From contig OZ005616.1 of assembly GCA_963930655.1 (NCBI GenBank), positions 10,010,001 through 10,074,000 of the forward strand: DNA of 64,000 nt, written 5' to 3'. The position numbers were made by a program, and so were the translations under genes. Shown one piece after another: positions 13,001-24,267 of the stretch. Under the pieces are notes generated by a model, which worked only from the letters and a program-made list of their open reading frames with translations, did no database searches and was not told the origin of the DNA. This stretch comes from Myrica gale. Its lineage: Eukaryota > Streptophyta > Magnoliopsida > Fagales > Myricaceae. Position 1 is the first letter of the stretch. Each line of letters opens with the position of its first letter.

Positions 13001-15215
13001 CATGGCAGATAAAAATATGGAGGACAGTGATATTGAGCCAGCTCCGAAGCTCATTCAAGTAGTCTTCCAGAACTGCAAGGGGCAGGTGGATCAGTGGGTT
13101 GAGCCATATCTGAGAATCACAGTTGAGCGTTTGCGTCGAGCTGAGAAGCCGTACTTGAAATGTCTTCTCATACAAGTGGTAGGGAGCATATATAAACTTC
13201 TTTCTGGGGAGATTTTTGTTGTCCTCTAAATACCTTATTATGCTAAGTGTTCTGCTTCTGAGTTGCAATTTGCAAACACCTAACCACCCTCACCCCAAAA
13301 AATAGGGGGAAGTATGCACCTAATTTATTATTTCTTTTTGGATTGAAAGTTGGCTTGTGCAGCCTCTCCCTTCGGATTTAATATGGAGAGCCATGCTCAC
13401 TGCATAGCATTATTGACTACTTACTTTGACCTCTTTTGTAACATAAAGGATTGACTGATTCTGGCAATAATGTTTATTAGACGTATGAACCAGATAAGCT
13501 ACTCGCTTTACTCATCTGATTTTGGAAATGGGTCTCAGAATAAACATGATTTCATTGGCTCGTTAGTGGCTGGAACATACTTTATCTCCAATTAGGCATG
13601 CATAGAATTTTCCTTTTTAAAAATCTTACCGGAAACTTACAGAATATGCTTCAAAACTAAGGTTTAGCCACCTGTCATTCTTTTTTTGCTTTTGGCATGA
13701 CATGTCTGATTGATCTGTTTTTCCTTTTTCTTTTCCACTTGTTAAAATACTAAACATGTTGATACAATGACTGCCCTTAGAGGTCTGTTTTAGAGTCAAA
13801 CTAATTAATTGGAGGATCAAAGCCTTTTTAGTTAAGGGTTGCATTATGCTTAAGCTAATCAAAAAAATTTGAAGGCCTTGTTAATAGCGAAGTATGTTCT
13901 GGAATAGATGTTGTGTTAATCTTTCCCTAAATCCCTAAATCAAATTTGGGATGTCAAACTAGAATTTAACAGTTTTTTTATGCTCTGTGGCATATAAGAT
14001 GTCGCATTCCTAGGCATGTGCCTCACAAGTGATTTAATATATTGAACCATTTGTTGAGGTCAAATTCTTCTAAATGTGGGCAAAAATATTGCAGATTGCA
14101 GATGCTCTTTACTATAATGCAGCTTTGACACTCAGCATATTGCAAAAGCTAGGTGTTGCTACCGAAGTCTTTAACCTTTGGTTTCAACTGCTGCAACAAG
14201 TTAAAAAGAGTGGTGTACCTGCTAATTTCAAAAGGTGAACTATCAATCTTGTTTCCTATTCTGTTGTGCCCCAGACACTCAACCCCCCCCCCCTCTCCTC
14301 ACACCCCACCAAAAAGAAGAGAAATTAACACTTTACACCCTCAAACTAGCACACCATTTGCAATGTGCGGCCCAAACTTCGAACTTTGACGCATTGCACG
14401 CCAAACTATCAGTAGATTTTCAATTTGCACCCCATGTTAAATTTGACCTTTAAGTTTGTCACATGACCTACTTTCCATGGATTTCAATGGTGAGATCTTA
14501 GCGTGGGGGTAAAAATTGCAAATGCATCAGTTGTTTGGTGTGCAATGTGTTGCAAATGATGTGGTACTTTGAGACTGCAAAGTGTATTTTCCCCCAAAAA
14601 AGAAAAGAGAAAAAGAAATCCATCTCCTGAAAGAAAGAAAACGATTGGTTTGGTTTTGAAAACATTTTTTGTGTAATGATTAAGAAAAATGAGATATGTT
14701 TTTTAGGTGTTTGTGTGAATAGTGGGGTACACAAAAATGATTTTTGGAAAAGAGAGTTTTTGAAATTTATTCTCTTGGAGAATGAGTAAAAATGTATGTT
14801 TGGATGAAGATTTTTATGAGGAGTTTTATGGGTTTTTGTGTTGTTTTCACAGAAATTGAGGCCAATGATTAGATAGAAAATTTTATTGAAGATTGAAATG
14901 TTGTATGTGAAAAAATCATGTTTGGATTGGAAAACTTTTTTAAAATTAAAAAACGTTTTAAAAAACATTAACCAAACATGTCTAATTTTCCCAAACCTGC
15001 ATGTTTGATAGCTGCTTCTTGCTCATTTATCCTTTGAGAAGGTTTGGCCTTGTGTCTAAATTGTTTTCTTACAGGGAACATGATAAAAAAGTCTGCTGCT
15101 TGGGATTGACGTCACTCGTGGCACTTCCAGCTGGCCAGTTCCCGGGGGAAGCTTTGGGCCGTGTTTTCAGGGCAATTCTAGATCTCCTAGTTGCATACAA
15201 AGAACAAGTTGCAGG

Positions 15216-15249
<34 letters not shown>

Positions 15250-16607
15250 CCCCCCCCTCCTCCCACCAGGCGGTGGCACAAGGGGGACCATGCATTCAAA
15301 ATATCTGGTGTTTGTATAGATAATTTCTGAACTTGTATGTTTAATGGGCAGAAGCTGCAAAGGAGGAGGAAGAAGCTGAAGAAGATGATGATATGGATGG
15401 TTTTCAAACTGATGATGATGAAGATGATGGTGACGGATCTGACAAGGAAATGGGAGTTGATGCTGAGGACGGGGATGAAGCTGACAGCATTAAACTTCAG
15501 AAGTTGGCTAAACAGGTGTGGAGTCTAATCAGCTTCAATAAGTAATTTTATGTTATGTGCTCTATATAATGGCATATCCGTTCTTTGATTCTTGGTTCCA
15601 TTTCCTTCAAGGACAATGGACACGGGTAGTTACATAACGGTCCAAATTTGAAACACCCCCACAAGGGGGGCCGATCATTTTTTTTTTTTGTATGAATTGA
15701 GTTCTTATTGACAGAGAATGTCCTCCAAGGGACATCCCTGGCTGTCCACGTAGTGCATCCCCAAGACATTGTAATTGGCAAAAACAGGGGCGATATTTAT
15801 GGGGCAGCTGATGTCATATTACTGGTATTAGTATTATTATTTCTACATTAGTAAAGGTTAGACCTGTACCCGCCAGTTGAACCCATCTCAACTTTAATCT
15901 GATTCAGAAGGGGGCAAAGGTTTGATTTGAGCTAAAAGCTCTATCATGCCATATTAATTTTTTACTTGTTTTTCTCTTGATGTTAGGCTCAGATAGTATG
16001 CACCCCCATAAGCAAGAGGTGCTGGGTGACTACATGGGATCAATCTCGTCCAGAGAAACAAGTCTAGTTTACGAATCAGACCACTACACTTTATTTGTTT
16101 ATCACGCTGTGTAGATGTTGTATGTGTAATTGTGGAACTTCTATTTTTGGTTGATTTCTTTATCATAACTCGACATTTCCTGCTCACTCAGGCGAAGGCT
16201 TTCCGCCAAAATGATTCGGATGATGATGACTCGGATGATGACTATAGTGATGATGAAGAGTTGCAGTCACCAATTGATGAGGTGGATCCTTTTGTTTTCT
16301 TTGTGGATACTGTCAAAGGTAAGTGAAAACTTCACTTTAATCCTGTTTAGACTGACCTTTTAAATATTTTTTATTGTTCTAACCTGTTCATCTCCTGCCC
16401 TCTTTTCTCTCTGTCTCTCTTTTTCCACGTTTTCTTCTACATCCAGCCTTGCAAGTATCGGATGCATTGAGGTTCCAGAACCTTACGCAGGCACTTGACT
16501 TCCATTATCAAGCCCTTGCCAATGGTGTTGCCCAGCATGCTGAACAGAGGAGAGCAGAAATTGAAAAGGAAAGAATGGAGAAGGCAGCGGCTACTGCTGC
16601 TTCTTAA
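107..16607 (+). CDS. SAD2: Importin-beta family nuclear import receptor, SAD2 / importin-7/8 type (5'-partial, 19 exons)
   Basis: Exons, each with AG before and GT after: 107-256, 1475-1637, 2373-2557, 2659-2832, 3976-4121, 4205-4328, 4431-4611, 4958-5117, 5230-5271, 5361-5479, 5586-5784, 11666-11797, 12707-12810, 12999-13178, 14095-14234, 15075-15214, 15352-15515, 16192-16318, 16447-16607. They join without a phase break to 929 residues and a TAA. The family is ~1,040 aa, so roughly 110 N-terminal residues, including the importin-beta N-terminal (Ran-binding) domain, lie left of the window. Recognisable blocks are [57 protein letters not shown] and [14 protein letters not shown]. Exons 17-18 encode an acidic tail rich in E and D, then [12 protein letters not shown]. 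Family knowledge: a karyopherin that carries cargo through the nuclear pore; Arabidopsis SAD2 mutants are altered in ABA response, trichomes and miRNA activity. The HEAT-repeat body is intact. The 5.9 kb intron 5785-11665 contains a SINE and a LINE. The donor at 15215 (GTCTCT) is weak. Confidence 0.5.
1047..1087. repeat. CT / ATCT microsatellite
   Basis: Simple repeat of CT units passing into ATCT units inside the second visible intron of the importin gene. Nothing else recognisable lies in the 1.2 kb intron 257-1474. Confidence 0.5.
2073..2301. mobile_element. Small MITE in an importin intron
   Basis: A 229-bp AT-rich element with 15-bp perfect terminal inverted repeats (GGTGGTGTTTGTTTG at 2073-2087, its complement at 2287-2301). 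It is flanked by the 3-bp direct repeat CTT (2070-2072 and 2302-2304). A 3-bp duplication fits a PIF/Harbinger (Tourist-like) origin, although CTT is not the usual TTA. It has no coding capacity and lies between exons 1475-1637 and 2373-2557. Confidence 0.5.
6247..6445 (+). mobile_element. tRNA-derived SINE inserted in an importin intron
   Basis: About 200 bp beginning with a tRNA-like head. An A-box-like TGGTCTAGTGGT lies near 6258 and a B-box-like AGTTCGAGCCC near 6302, the internal RNA polymerase III promoter of tRNA-derived SINEs. It ends in a run of As. The direct repeat AACTTTGTTAGAAGCCTCA (19 bp) is present at 6228-6246 and again at 6446-6464, a classic target-site duplication of LINE-driven retroposition. 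Size and head resemble the widespread plant Au-type SINEs; family assignment needs a comparison. Identical flanks suggest a fairly recent insertion. Confidence 0.5.
6581..7180 (+). pseudogene. LINE ORF1 C-terminal remnant
   Basis: Two reading-frame pieces, ending at 6854 and 7181, make up the polar Gly/Ser/Glu-rich C-terminus of a gag-like ORF1. The final block, ending near [19 protein letters not shown], is the kind of tail found just before ORF2 in plant L1 elements. The DUF4283/zinc-knuckle part is absent because the element is 5'-truncated. The premature stop at 6852-6854 breaks the frame. Confidence 0.5.
7181..10826 (+). pseudogene. LINE ORF2: endonuclease, reverse transcriptase, zf-RVT (three lesions)
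   Basis: The ATG at 7181 opens an APE-type endonuclease domain ([45 protein letters not shown]). A reverse transcriptase follows ([54 protein letters not shown], catalytic FADD near 9245), then a C-terminal zf-RVT domain with CYMC..HLLLHC. No RNase H domain is seen. Three lesions make it non-functional as written: an in-frame TAG at 7289 (normally Gln in the family), a TGA at 8642 (expected Trp), and a frameshift at an 11-G run, 8737-8747. The longest intact piece is 692 codons from 8748. The element could only move with enzymes supplied in trans. Confidence 0.5.
14325..14592. mobile_element. Foldback MITE in importin intron (approximate ends)
   Basis: The left part (AACACTTTACACCC..CACACCATTTGCAATG) is roughly the reverse complement of the right part (CAAATGATGTGGTACTTTGAGACTGCAAAGTGTATT), with arms of about 50 bp. 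A relative occurs at 18884-19133. No clean target duplication was found, so the ends are approximate. The AT-rich stretch 14600-15000 after it holds no exon. Confidence 0.5.
15215..15257. repeat. CT microsatellite abutting a splice donor
   Basis: A (CT)n tract followed by a C run starts directly at the GT of the 5' splice site after exon 15075-15214. The intron therefore begins GTCTCTCTTTCTCTCT instead of the usual GTAAGT-like donor. Confidence 0.5.
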
Positions 16608-18001
16608 GCTTTTGATTTCATGCTGTGGCTAAAATTTTGCTTTGCCTATTTATTCAATTCATAGTGGTTTAGACAGAGTTCTTGCCATTCCCTACGGAGC
16701 ATTTGGTTGTTTTCATGATCACAGAAGTCAGTGAGCCCCAATGCCCCATTGAGTTCTGAAGTTTGAAGTGACTGGAGCTTGGCGCGTCCAACTTCCCCCC
16801 CTCTGACATACAGTGGGATTGGTGAACACGGGAGCTGTTCATGTTCTATATCAGGTTCAGAGTTAGTCATTTTCTGGTGAGTCTGGCTACTCTATGGCAG
16901 AAGTATGCCTATCTCAACCGATCTATGTAGTCCTTTCCTCCTCCCTCTCATGTTATTAGTCACTGTTTATGTGTTAGAATATTCCCTTTCCAGGATTTAT
17001 TCATTTAGGAACCCTTGTATCTACTTTCTGAGCTTGAGAGTGGTAAGAGGGGTTTCATGCACACAGGTCTGTCTGTAGGATTCCATTTCACGCGGGTGGT
17101 CAATGTCTGTATTGAAATTTTTGTGCTGTGTTACCGACAAAGAATTTTCCCCGTTCCCCCATTTCGTTCAGTATATAGTCTAGGGTCCGATATTGGTTTA
17201 TATGGGTTTGGGTTGATTGCAGAGAGCTTATAAGGGTAGCTTGCTGCTGATTGTAAAACAGATACTTTGATTCTTTATATGATGATGTAGATTCATGAGA
17301 AAAAAACTGGTCTTGATCCTACTTTGAGTGTATATTGGTTTTGGTAGATGTCCTCCTCCGTGTTCTTGGTTTTTCCTTAAAACTCCTAACAAATTTAACA
17401 GCTGAACAAAAGTTGCACAAAAATGTGTTGTCATTTTTCCATAATGTTTCTCTCTTGACGCTGTAATTGAGTTTGAAGAAAGTGGCCGTTGGAAGATGCG
17501 ATTTGGTTGGAGAAGAAAGTTTCTCAAGATCTAGGAATCAACTCGTGTAGTGTTTCTCATAGTCCTGCCAGTTTGATTGGTCTGTCAGAAAATTAGTTCT
17601 GTTCTCCGTCATCCAAACCATATCCATAGTTGGAGCGCAAATAATAGGAAGGATTTATCTCGGTTGTTTTAATTTCTTTCTCTCGTCAAAAATATTATCC
17701 TGTATATATAGGAGCTGTTTGAAAGAACGTGCTTTACAGGACTGACCTAAAAAGTCTGAGTCGAGTATATGAGAATTAAGGTCTGCGATGAAGAGAATTT
17801 TCTTAAAAAAAAATTCTCCATGCCAACTGGAAACCGCTGGAGATAAATTTTTAACTGTTTTTTATTGTTATTTTTATTAATTTTTTTAAATGAATTAAAT
17901 TATCTCCACATAAAATTTCAAAAATTTTCGAACATTTATAAAATTTTCACAACAGTTATTACAACTCTAATCTACTTTAATTTTCCCACCAAAATTTTCT
18001 A
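16608..18001. other. 3' flank of the importin gene
   Basis: Probable 3' untranslated region followed by AT-rich intergenic DNA. There are short open frames but no domain, splice pattern or RNA gene I can support. The importin poly(A) site cannot be fixed from sequence alone. Confidence 0.5.
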
Positions 18002-18006
18002 AAGTA

Positions 18007-18424
18007 TGTTAGATGTCTTAGAAAAACTCACCCCCAAAAGCTAGCTCAAGAGGGAAGGGAGTCTAAGACATATAAACCCCACATTGGCATCTCATACTAC
18101 CAATGTGGGACGGATCTCATACTTTCTAAATGGTCCATAACATTCCACCACGCTCCAAAGCCCTGGCGCCCACGCGGGCTGGCTGTGCACTAGGTTTTTC
18201 CTAGTCCCGGGCTAACACTGCAATACCGACTTCACCCCCCGCGCCGCACGATTGCAACTCGGAGGCATGGTGTAGGCTCTGATACCATTTGTTACATGCC
18301 TTAGGAGAACTCACCCCCAGAAGCTAGCTCAAGAGGGAAGGGAGCCTAAGCATATAAACCTCACATTGACATCCCATACTATCAATGTGGGACGGATCCC
18401 ATACTCCCCAAATGGTCCATAACA
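18007..18424 (-). mobile_element. Complete TRIM retrotransposon
   Basis: Two direct repeats of ~135 bp (18007-18142 and 18290-18424), each starting TGTTA and ending TAACA, flank a 147-bp non-coding interior. On the minus strand, two bases inside the right-hand LTR, TGGTATCAGAGCC (18275-18287) exactly matches the usual primer-binding site for initiator methionine tRNA, so the element reads leftward. The flanks carry a 5-bp target duplication, AAGTA (18002-18006 and 18425-18429). At 418 bp with no coding sequence it is a terminal-repeat retrotransposon in miniature. The LTRs look ~90% alike by eye. Confidence 0.5.
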
Positions 18425-18883
18425 AAGTATTCAGATGTTTGGCGGTACTACATCTAGGGTTTTCACAATTTGGCATACGAACAACTTTAACGTTTTCATG
18501 AATTTTTGCTTTCAGAACGTTTTTCTCTTTTAAGATGAATGGGGGGCTTTTGAAAAGAAGTGAAACGAATCTGGTAGTCCAGGCTACTTCACTGAGAAGA
18601 ATTTTTTTTTTCTTTCTATCTATTTTGTTATTGTGGAGTGTTGGAGGCTCAGGCTTCCTCCCAGCAGTCTACCAACCCTCGTAACATCAAACCTCTCAAC
18701 GGTGTGGCATCATAAACAGTTATAATACTAAAAGATACGTGGAAATAGTTGGCAGCTTGGCCTGAAGGTATGATTCTGTATCCCCTAACAAATCTAAGAC
18801 TTTGGGAAAGTTCTCCAAGGGTCTCAGCGAGGGTTAGGTTATGGACGCATTCAGCTCATCCATAAAGAAGTTTCTTCTTTAGA

Positions 18884-19133
18884 AAACTGCACTTTACCAC
18901 CCTAAACTATCACCTCATTTGCAATTATCTTCTCAATTTTTATTTTTAATTTACCCCCATTGAAGATCTAACAGTTAAAAAGTATGCCACAAGGTACACT
19001 CTCAATAGTCAGATCTTTAATTTGAGGGTGAATTACAAATAATTGATAGTTTGAGAAGATTAATAGCAGAGCGATAGTTTTAAGGGATAAATTGCAAATG
19101 AGGTGTTAGTTTAGGATGGTAATTTGTAAATTT
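18884..19133. mobile_element. Foldback MITE, relative of the copy at 14.3 kb
   Basis: Inverted arms AACTGCACTTTACCACCCTA..CTCATTTGCAATT and AATTGCAAATGAGGTG..TAGGATGGTAATTTGTAAATT are ~40 bp long and resemble the intronic MITE at 14325-14592. No coding capacity. No clear target duplication seen. Confidence 0.5.
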
Positions 19134-19318
19134 CCCCCTTTGTTTTTTTCTTCCCTTAAGTTACTAAAAGAATTAGCAAAAAGGTTTTGGAAATAGAAAA
19201 AACAAACAGATGAAATAGGAAGGAATTAAGAGCAGAGGGTACTAAATGAATTACAGTGCCACGACTTGTCTGGCAAAAGGACTTCTACCTTCCAATCAGT
19301 GATCATTCCATTGGATTA

Positions 19319-20006
19319 GAGCATTATTAGTAGCTTCTCTATTCTAGCTTTTTAGCTAGAATAGAGAACCAAAATAGTCAAATCACTAAAAATATGTGTT
19401 TTGCAGCTTCTCTATTTTAAAAAAAGTTAACCAAAAAATTTAACAAATGAACAGTGGTTATCTATTTTTAGATGACCACTGTTCACTTCTTTATATTAAA
19501 ATACTAATATAATTTCTCTTTCATATCTCTTTCTCCCACTCTCTCTCATAAATTTATATTTTGGCCCAATTTCTTTTTACATGTCACAAACCGTTTCAAA
19601 GTTTTAGTCTAATAAATAATTATAAATAATTTTTCCTTAATAAATAATTTTTTATCATAATAAATATAAAAAAAATTCATTCTTCACTAATTTTTAAAAT
19701 ACGACAGTTGGAATAAAACAAAAATTTAAAAATATGACTGTTAGAAAAAGACAATTTAAAAAATTCGAATTTTTAAGATAAGACAAATATTCAAAAATAT
19801 GATCGTTACAAATATTCAAAAATATAAAATGTTAAAGAAAGAATAGAGAAATCTTTAAAAAATATTATTTTAATAGAATAGTAAAAGTAGATAGTTAAAA
19901 TAGAGAAGCTGCTGGGATGTTTTTAAAAAGTTAGTAGTTAAAATAGAGAAATGTACTTTTTAGTTAAAGTAGAGATCCAAATATGAATAAGCTGCTAATA
20001 ATGCTC
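19319..20006. mobile_element. Tourist-like (PIF/Harbinger) MITE
   Basis: A 688-bp very AT-rich element with terminal inverted repeats beginning GAGCATTATTAG (ending CTAATAATGCTC), flanked by TTA on both sides (19316-19318 and 20007-20009), the 3-bp duplication of PIF/Harbinger elements. The inner ends repeat the motif AATAGAGAAGCT / AGCTTCTCTATT. No open reading frame. Confidence 0.5.
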
Positions 20007-20529
20007 TTAGATCGTTGATAAAAACATAGGTCTGAAAAATATTATATCAAAATTCACTTTTTAGCATGACCCACGAACTGGGGGATGACCCATTGACCTG
20101 AATAGTTTTCCCATCAGTAGGTAGAAAAAGTGTGTAAATGCGACGTCGCTTTATTTTAGGCGATATAAATATTAATCATCAACACCTTTGATATGACCTA
20201 AAAGGATACCTATGAACCACGCCCCATTAATATTTATATATAAATTTCCAACCAAATATATCCAAAAAAATAAAAATAAAAACAGATAGATATAACAATT
20301 ACCTCACAAATTATGATTCTTCTGGCAATGCTAACCCCCAAACTTCATCTGTAATAGGTGCGGCTCACCATAAATGGGGGGACTAAGGAGAAAAATCAAA
20401 ATAAGGCCTTTTCCATTTTGATACAAATAAAAATTTAATTAATTAATTAATATTATATGAATCAATTTTTAGCTTTCTAAGATATAATTTTAAGGATACA
20501 ATTTTTGAATTCAAGAGTTGTTTATATAT

Positions 20530-20675
20530 TATTTTTAGGGTTAATGACCATTTTGGTCCCTGAATTTTAGATCATTTTTCAAAATGGTTCTTAGGTTTCA
20601 AATTTGCTCAAATCAGTCCTTAGGTTATTGCTATTTGTCGATTTAATCATTCCGTCCAATTCCATCCCTTACATG
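20530..20675. repeat. Half of a MITE-like repeat, cut by the LTR
   Basis: The text GGTTAATGACCATTTTGGTCCCTGA and what follows has the look of one arm of a common plant foldback repeat. The opposite arm is missing because the LTR at 20676 starts inside it. This suggests the LTR element landed in an older repeat. Confidence 0.5.
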
Positions 20676-21950
20676 TGTGAGTCCTAGATTTCGGGATTAA
20701 AGCAACCCAAGAGGGGGGGTGAATTGGTTTTCTAAACTTTTCGATATTAACCCCCCAAAAACCGTGTTTGCAAAGTAAATACTAATTTAGCACAAGTATA
20801 ATGATATAACAAGTATGTAAGTGCTAAATATAAAGAGTAGGGATAGATAAAGCAAACACGTGATTTTTTAGGTAGTTCAGCAAACCCGCCTACATCCACC
20901 CCTCAAGCTCTTTCGCCGAGCCTTGAGGTTTTTCACTATTTTCCAATAGCTTTTACACACTAGCTTCCGGTTGCTAGTGAACCGTACAAGTGTTTTCTCG
21001 GGATCAACACTCAAACCTTCCGAAGTGGTTTTTCTGGCTCACCACTCACAACCTCACCAAGCTTGAGATATACACTCTTAAAACTTCTTCTTTAGTGAAC
21101 AACCTCACTAAAGGAAACACCTCTATTGGATAGGTAGATGGAAGAACAAAAACTCTCTTGATAGAGTAGATATGAAAATGGAAGCTCTATCTCTTTATTC
21201 ACACAAAGACAAGGATATGAAAGTGTGTTTTGTGTGAATGCTATGAGAAATATAAAATATGAAGGTTTAGAATATTTCTCAAGTAGTAGAAATGATATGT
21301 GGTCGTTTGGTTTCCATTTTAGATGAAATGAAGGTGTATTTATAGGCCACATATGAAAACTAGCAGTTTATAGCCGTTGAGAGTTTTTGCTAAAACGAGC
21401 CGGTCGACCGCTTCAAGTTACCGTTACTCCAACGGTCATATTGTCAGAAGCTCAAAGACTCTTTTGTCAAAACCAACCGGTCGACCGCTACACGAGGCGG
21501 TCGAAGTACCGGTCGACCGCTTGAACAGCCGGTCGACCTCCTCAACTTAAGCATGATCCGGTTCTTTTAAAAACAAGGTTTTTGACCACTTTTAAACACC
21601 CAATTTTGAAGACATACTTCCCATTAGTATATGAAGGTTTGTAGGTTTGATTGAGATGTTTTGAAACCTATAAAAACATTTTAATCTTTCAAACAAAACT
21701 TAAAACGATTTATGCATGTTTTGAAAGATATGCAAGTGCGTGATTCAAATCCTTGTCAAATGTGAAATAAAGAGTTACAAGGATTATACCCTAAGGTATT
21801 GAATCTTCACTTTAAGCTCCTTGCATCTTCTTATTCTTCTTTCTTCAAGGTTTGACTCTTTTCGTCAAGTTGTCTTTGAAGATGTACATTTTGTAAACTT
21901 CATTCATTTATTGAAATCATCAAAATCTCGATTGTACACAAAAGCCAACA
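20676..21950 (-). mobile_element. Copia-type LTR (minus strand), copy 1, with adjoining PPT
   Basis: A 1,275-bp terminal repeat. Read on the minus strand it starts TGTTGGC (at 21950) and ends ACTCACA (at 20676). Immediately upstream, on the same strand, is the polypurine tract AAAAAGGAGGAGAT (21951-21964), so this is a 3' LTR with a little internal sequence left (to ~22100). It contains several copies of the palindrome GGTCGACC near 21400-21540. A second LTR of the same family lies inverted at 38498-39770. The remaining internal region and other LTR are missing. Confidence 0.5.
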
Positions 21951-22129
21951 ATCTCCTCCTTTTTGATGATGACAATAAAGTGATTGTTTTGGGATGACTC
22001 CCCCTATCTTTTGCAATTGGACAAACATTTAAAACTTGAAGACAAAACATTAAGGAGGCGCAACCTGTAGATGTTATCATTGATTTTCTACAGTATCACA
22101 CAAGGTCTAGTCTTCCGCTTCATCTCAAC

Positions 22130-22800
22130 TAAAAACCTGGACATAGAAAATAGGCTACTATTGCTGGCCACCGGGGTCGGAGTGATTCCTTTCTGTCGAG
22201 GTGCCAACACTATCTTCTTCCCTTTGATGCTAAGGGAATAAGTATTCTTTTGTCCATTATGCACAACACTACGATCATACTGTCAAGGCCTGCCTAACAA
22301 TATATAACAAGCATTCATACATATTACATCGCACCAAGCATTATCAAAATACTTTTTCTGACTGAAAATGATACTAAACATCGCCTATCTACTTTTACCT
22401 CATTGCCCTTATTCAGCCATGGCAACTTGAACGACTTGGGATAACGATTTGTCTTCAATTGCAATTTTTGGATAGTCTCTTCAAACACCACGTTCTCACA
22501 ATTGTCATTGTCAATGATCATCGTACAGACTTTATTTGCAACTGTGTAGGTTGTGTGAAAAGATATTAGTTCTCAACCAATCATCCCCTGAGTCATCCGT
22601 GAGAGTCAATAGACTCTTGCGAACGACCAGAGTCTCCTGTCCATCTCCATACAACACGTCACCCTCATCATCATCGAAAATAGGCTCTCCAATCTCCTCA
22701 GGGTTGGATTCTCCTGCATCAGGAGGGGATTAGAAAGATCCGCTGGTTGCATATGCACCTCCTCCTCACCTTCTTGTTATTCTCAGTCTAATTTCGAGGA
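22130..22800 (-). pseudogene. Ty3/gypsy retropepsin fragment, decayed
   Basis: On the minus strand the pieces ETLVVRKSLLT, DDWLRTNIF, MIIDNDNCENVVFEE, LPWLNKGNEVKVDRRCLV and LGRP..QYDRSVVHNGQKNTY match in order the aspartic-protease part of plant gypsy polyproteins. The frame is broken by several stops and shifts, including a TGA where the family has Trp after LGRP. The active-site Asp is followed by ND rather than the usual SG or GG. It directly adjoins the Copia LTR remnant, so two retrotransposon classes are joined here. Confidence 0.5.
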
Positions 22801-23385
22801 ACATAATGAGCAAGATGAGAGAGAGCGTCGTTTAGTTGAATCCCAATAGAAAGCTTTGTGAAACTACTAGAGAATTTTCAGTTTGGGTTATTTTTGCTCT
22901 AATTTATTTATTTATTGAGAAGAAGGATATTTTCGATTTTATTAAAAAATTTCTCTTATGATGTAGGAATACTGTGGTTACATAAAAAATTAGCCAGACT
23001 CAAAAATAAAATAAACACTCACGAAAACAAAAACTAATCCGCAACCAACATACCTAAAAGCTAATATTAACAAAGCTCAATTTATCAAGACTCATAATAC
23101 CTCTCATATCATAAGACAAAGTATCTAAATTCATACATGGAATGGTTATTTTTGATCTTACTTGGCTATTGTTCTGACTTCAATATGGAACCTCCTAGCC
23201 ATGCTGAAAAGTCAAGTCCTTGTCAAACCAATTCGACACTGTAGGGTTCCTCGATCTAGAGTTAATTGCTTTCATTCAGGATTTTCCTGCGTGCCTGCCC
23301 TAGCTCCAGCAATCGATCCTCATAACCCATCCTTGATCTCTTTCTTCTAAACTAGAGCTTCTACTTAGAGTTTGAAGGGGGAAGA
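22800..23385. other. Unassigned AT-rich stretch
   Basis: No gene recognised. It ends with a purine-rich tract (GAAGGGGGAAGA, 23374-23385) just before a possible LTR start, so part of it may be the 3' end of a Copia internal region. Confidence 0.5.
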
Positions 23386-23411
23386 TGTTAGTCATGTATA
23401 ATAAACATTAG

Positions 23412-23462
<51 letters not shown>

Positions 23463-23664
23463 TCTTGTTGTATTCAGGCTTAATCATATTTTCTTCTAAT
23501 TAAGATTTAACCTTCACGACTTTATGGTATGGAGACAGCCTTCCAAAAGGCTAAACCATCTTATAGTTCTTCGTTGCTCTTTTCCACTTTTCTCTCCATA
23601 TATATTTCTTTATCTTTTATATCTTACTTTATATTTTAATAAGCCGGGTACTATCAATATTACA
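23386..23664 (+). mobile_element. Possible short Copia LTR containing a TA microsatellite
   Basis: The stretch starts TGTTAG directly after a polypurine tract and ends TTACA, giving a 279-bp candidate LTR with TG..CA ends. It includes a (TA)n tract at 23414-23460. No second LTR, primer site or target duplication was found, so this is a tentative call. Confidence 0.5.
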
Positions 23665-24267
23665 TGCAGTGACGGAGCTAGGCCCTAGCTAGTCCCCCAA
23701 AAATCATTAAGAATTTTGTTTCTCCTAAGCAAAAAAATATATTTTTAATATTTTTCTGGTTTTTTTAATATTTTATTAGTCTCTTGAAATTTATTTTTGC
23801 CTAAGCAGGGATTGGCTTATTTTTTAATAATAAGCCGATTGTAGGGTACGTTTTGGTCGATTGGGTTTAGAATTTGTTGATGTTAAGTAGGGATTGGCTA
23901 TTATGTAGCTGTTTCCTTTGTCTCTAAATTAAGTGCTCAATTTCATTTAGTAATTGACTATTATTTTCTTTAAAAAAATTTCAACTGATTATTTTTCTAG
24001 TCTCACTGAATATTCCCCATCTGTAATATAATGTTATCTCAAATCAGCTTGCCTAATCCAGAGCTACTGTGGATGCTTCTATGAGATCTATTCGGCCTAT
24101 TCTCGAACTACATATATAGCATAATGTTAAAGATTTTATAAAAGAGGATTTGCTTTACTAAAAACAACAAGAGGGGGGGGGGGGGTTCTATATCGATCTT
24201 TATTTCTTTTAAAGGTAATGAGAAGAAAAATTATGCGGTAGGCCCACTAACGTGGTACCCATGCACC

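Noticed and set aside
23666-23700. CAGTGACGGAGCTAGG as a complete fifth hAT-type element
   Set aside because: Only a left-end match is visible; no right end or 8-bp duplication.
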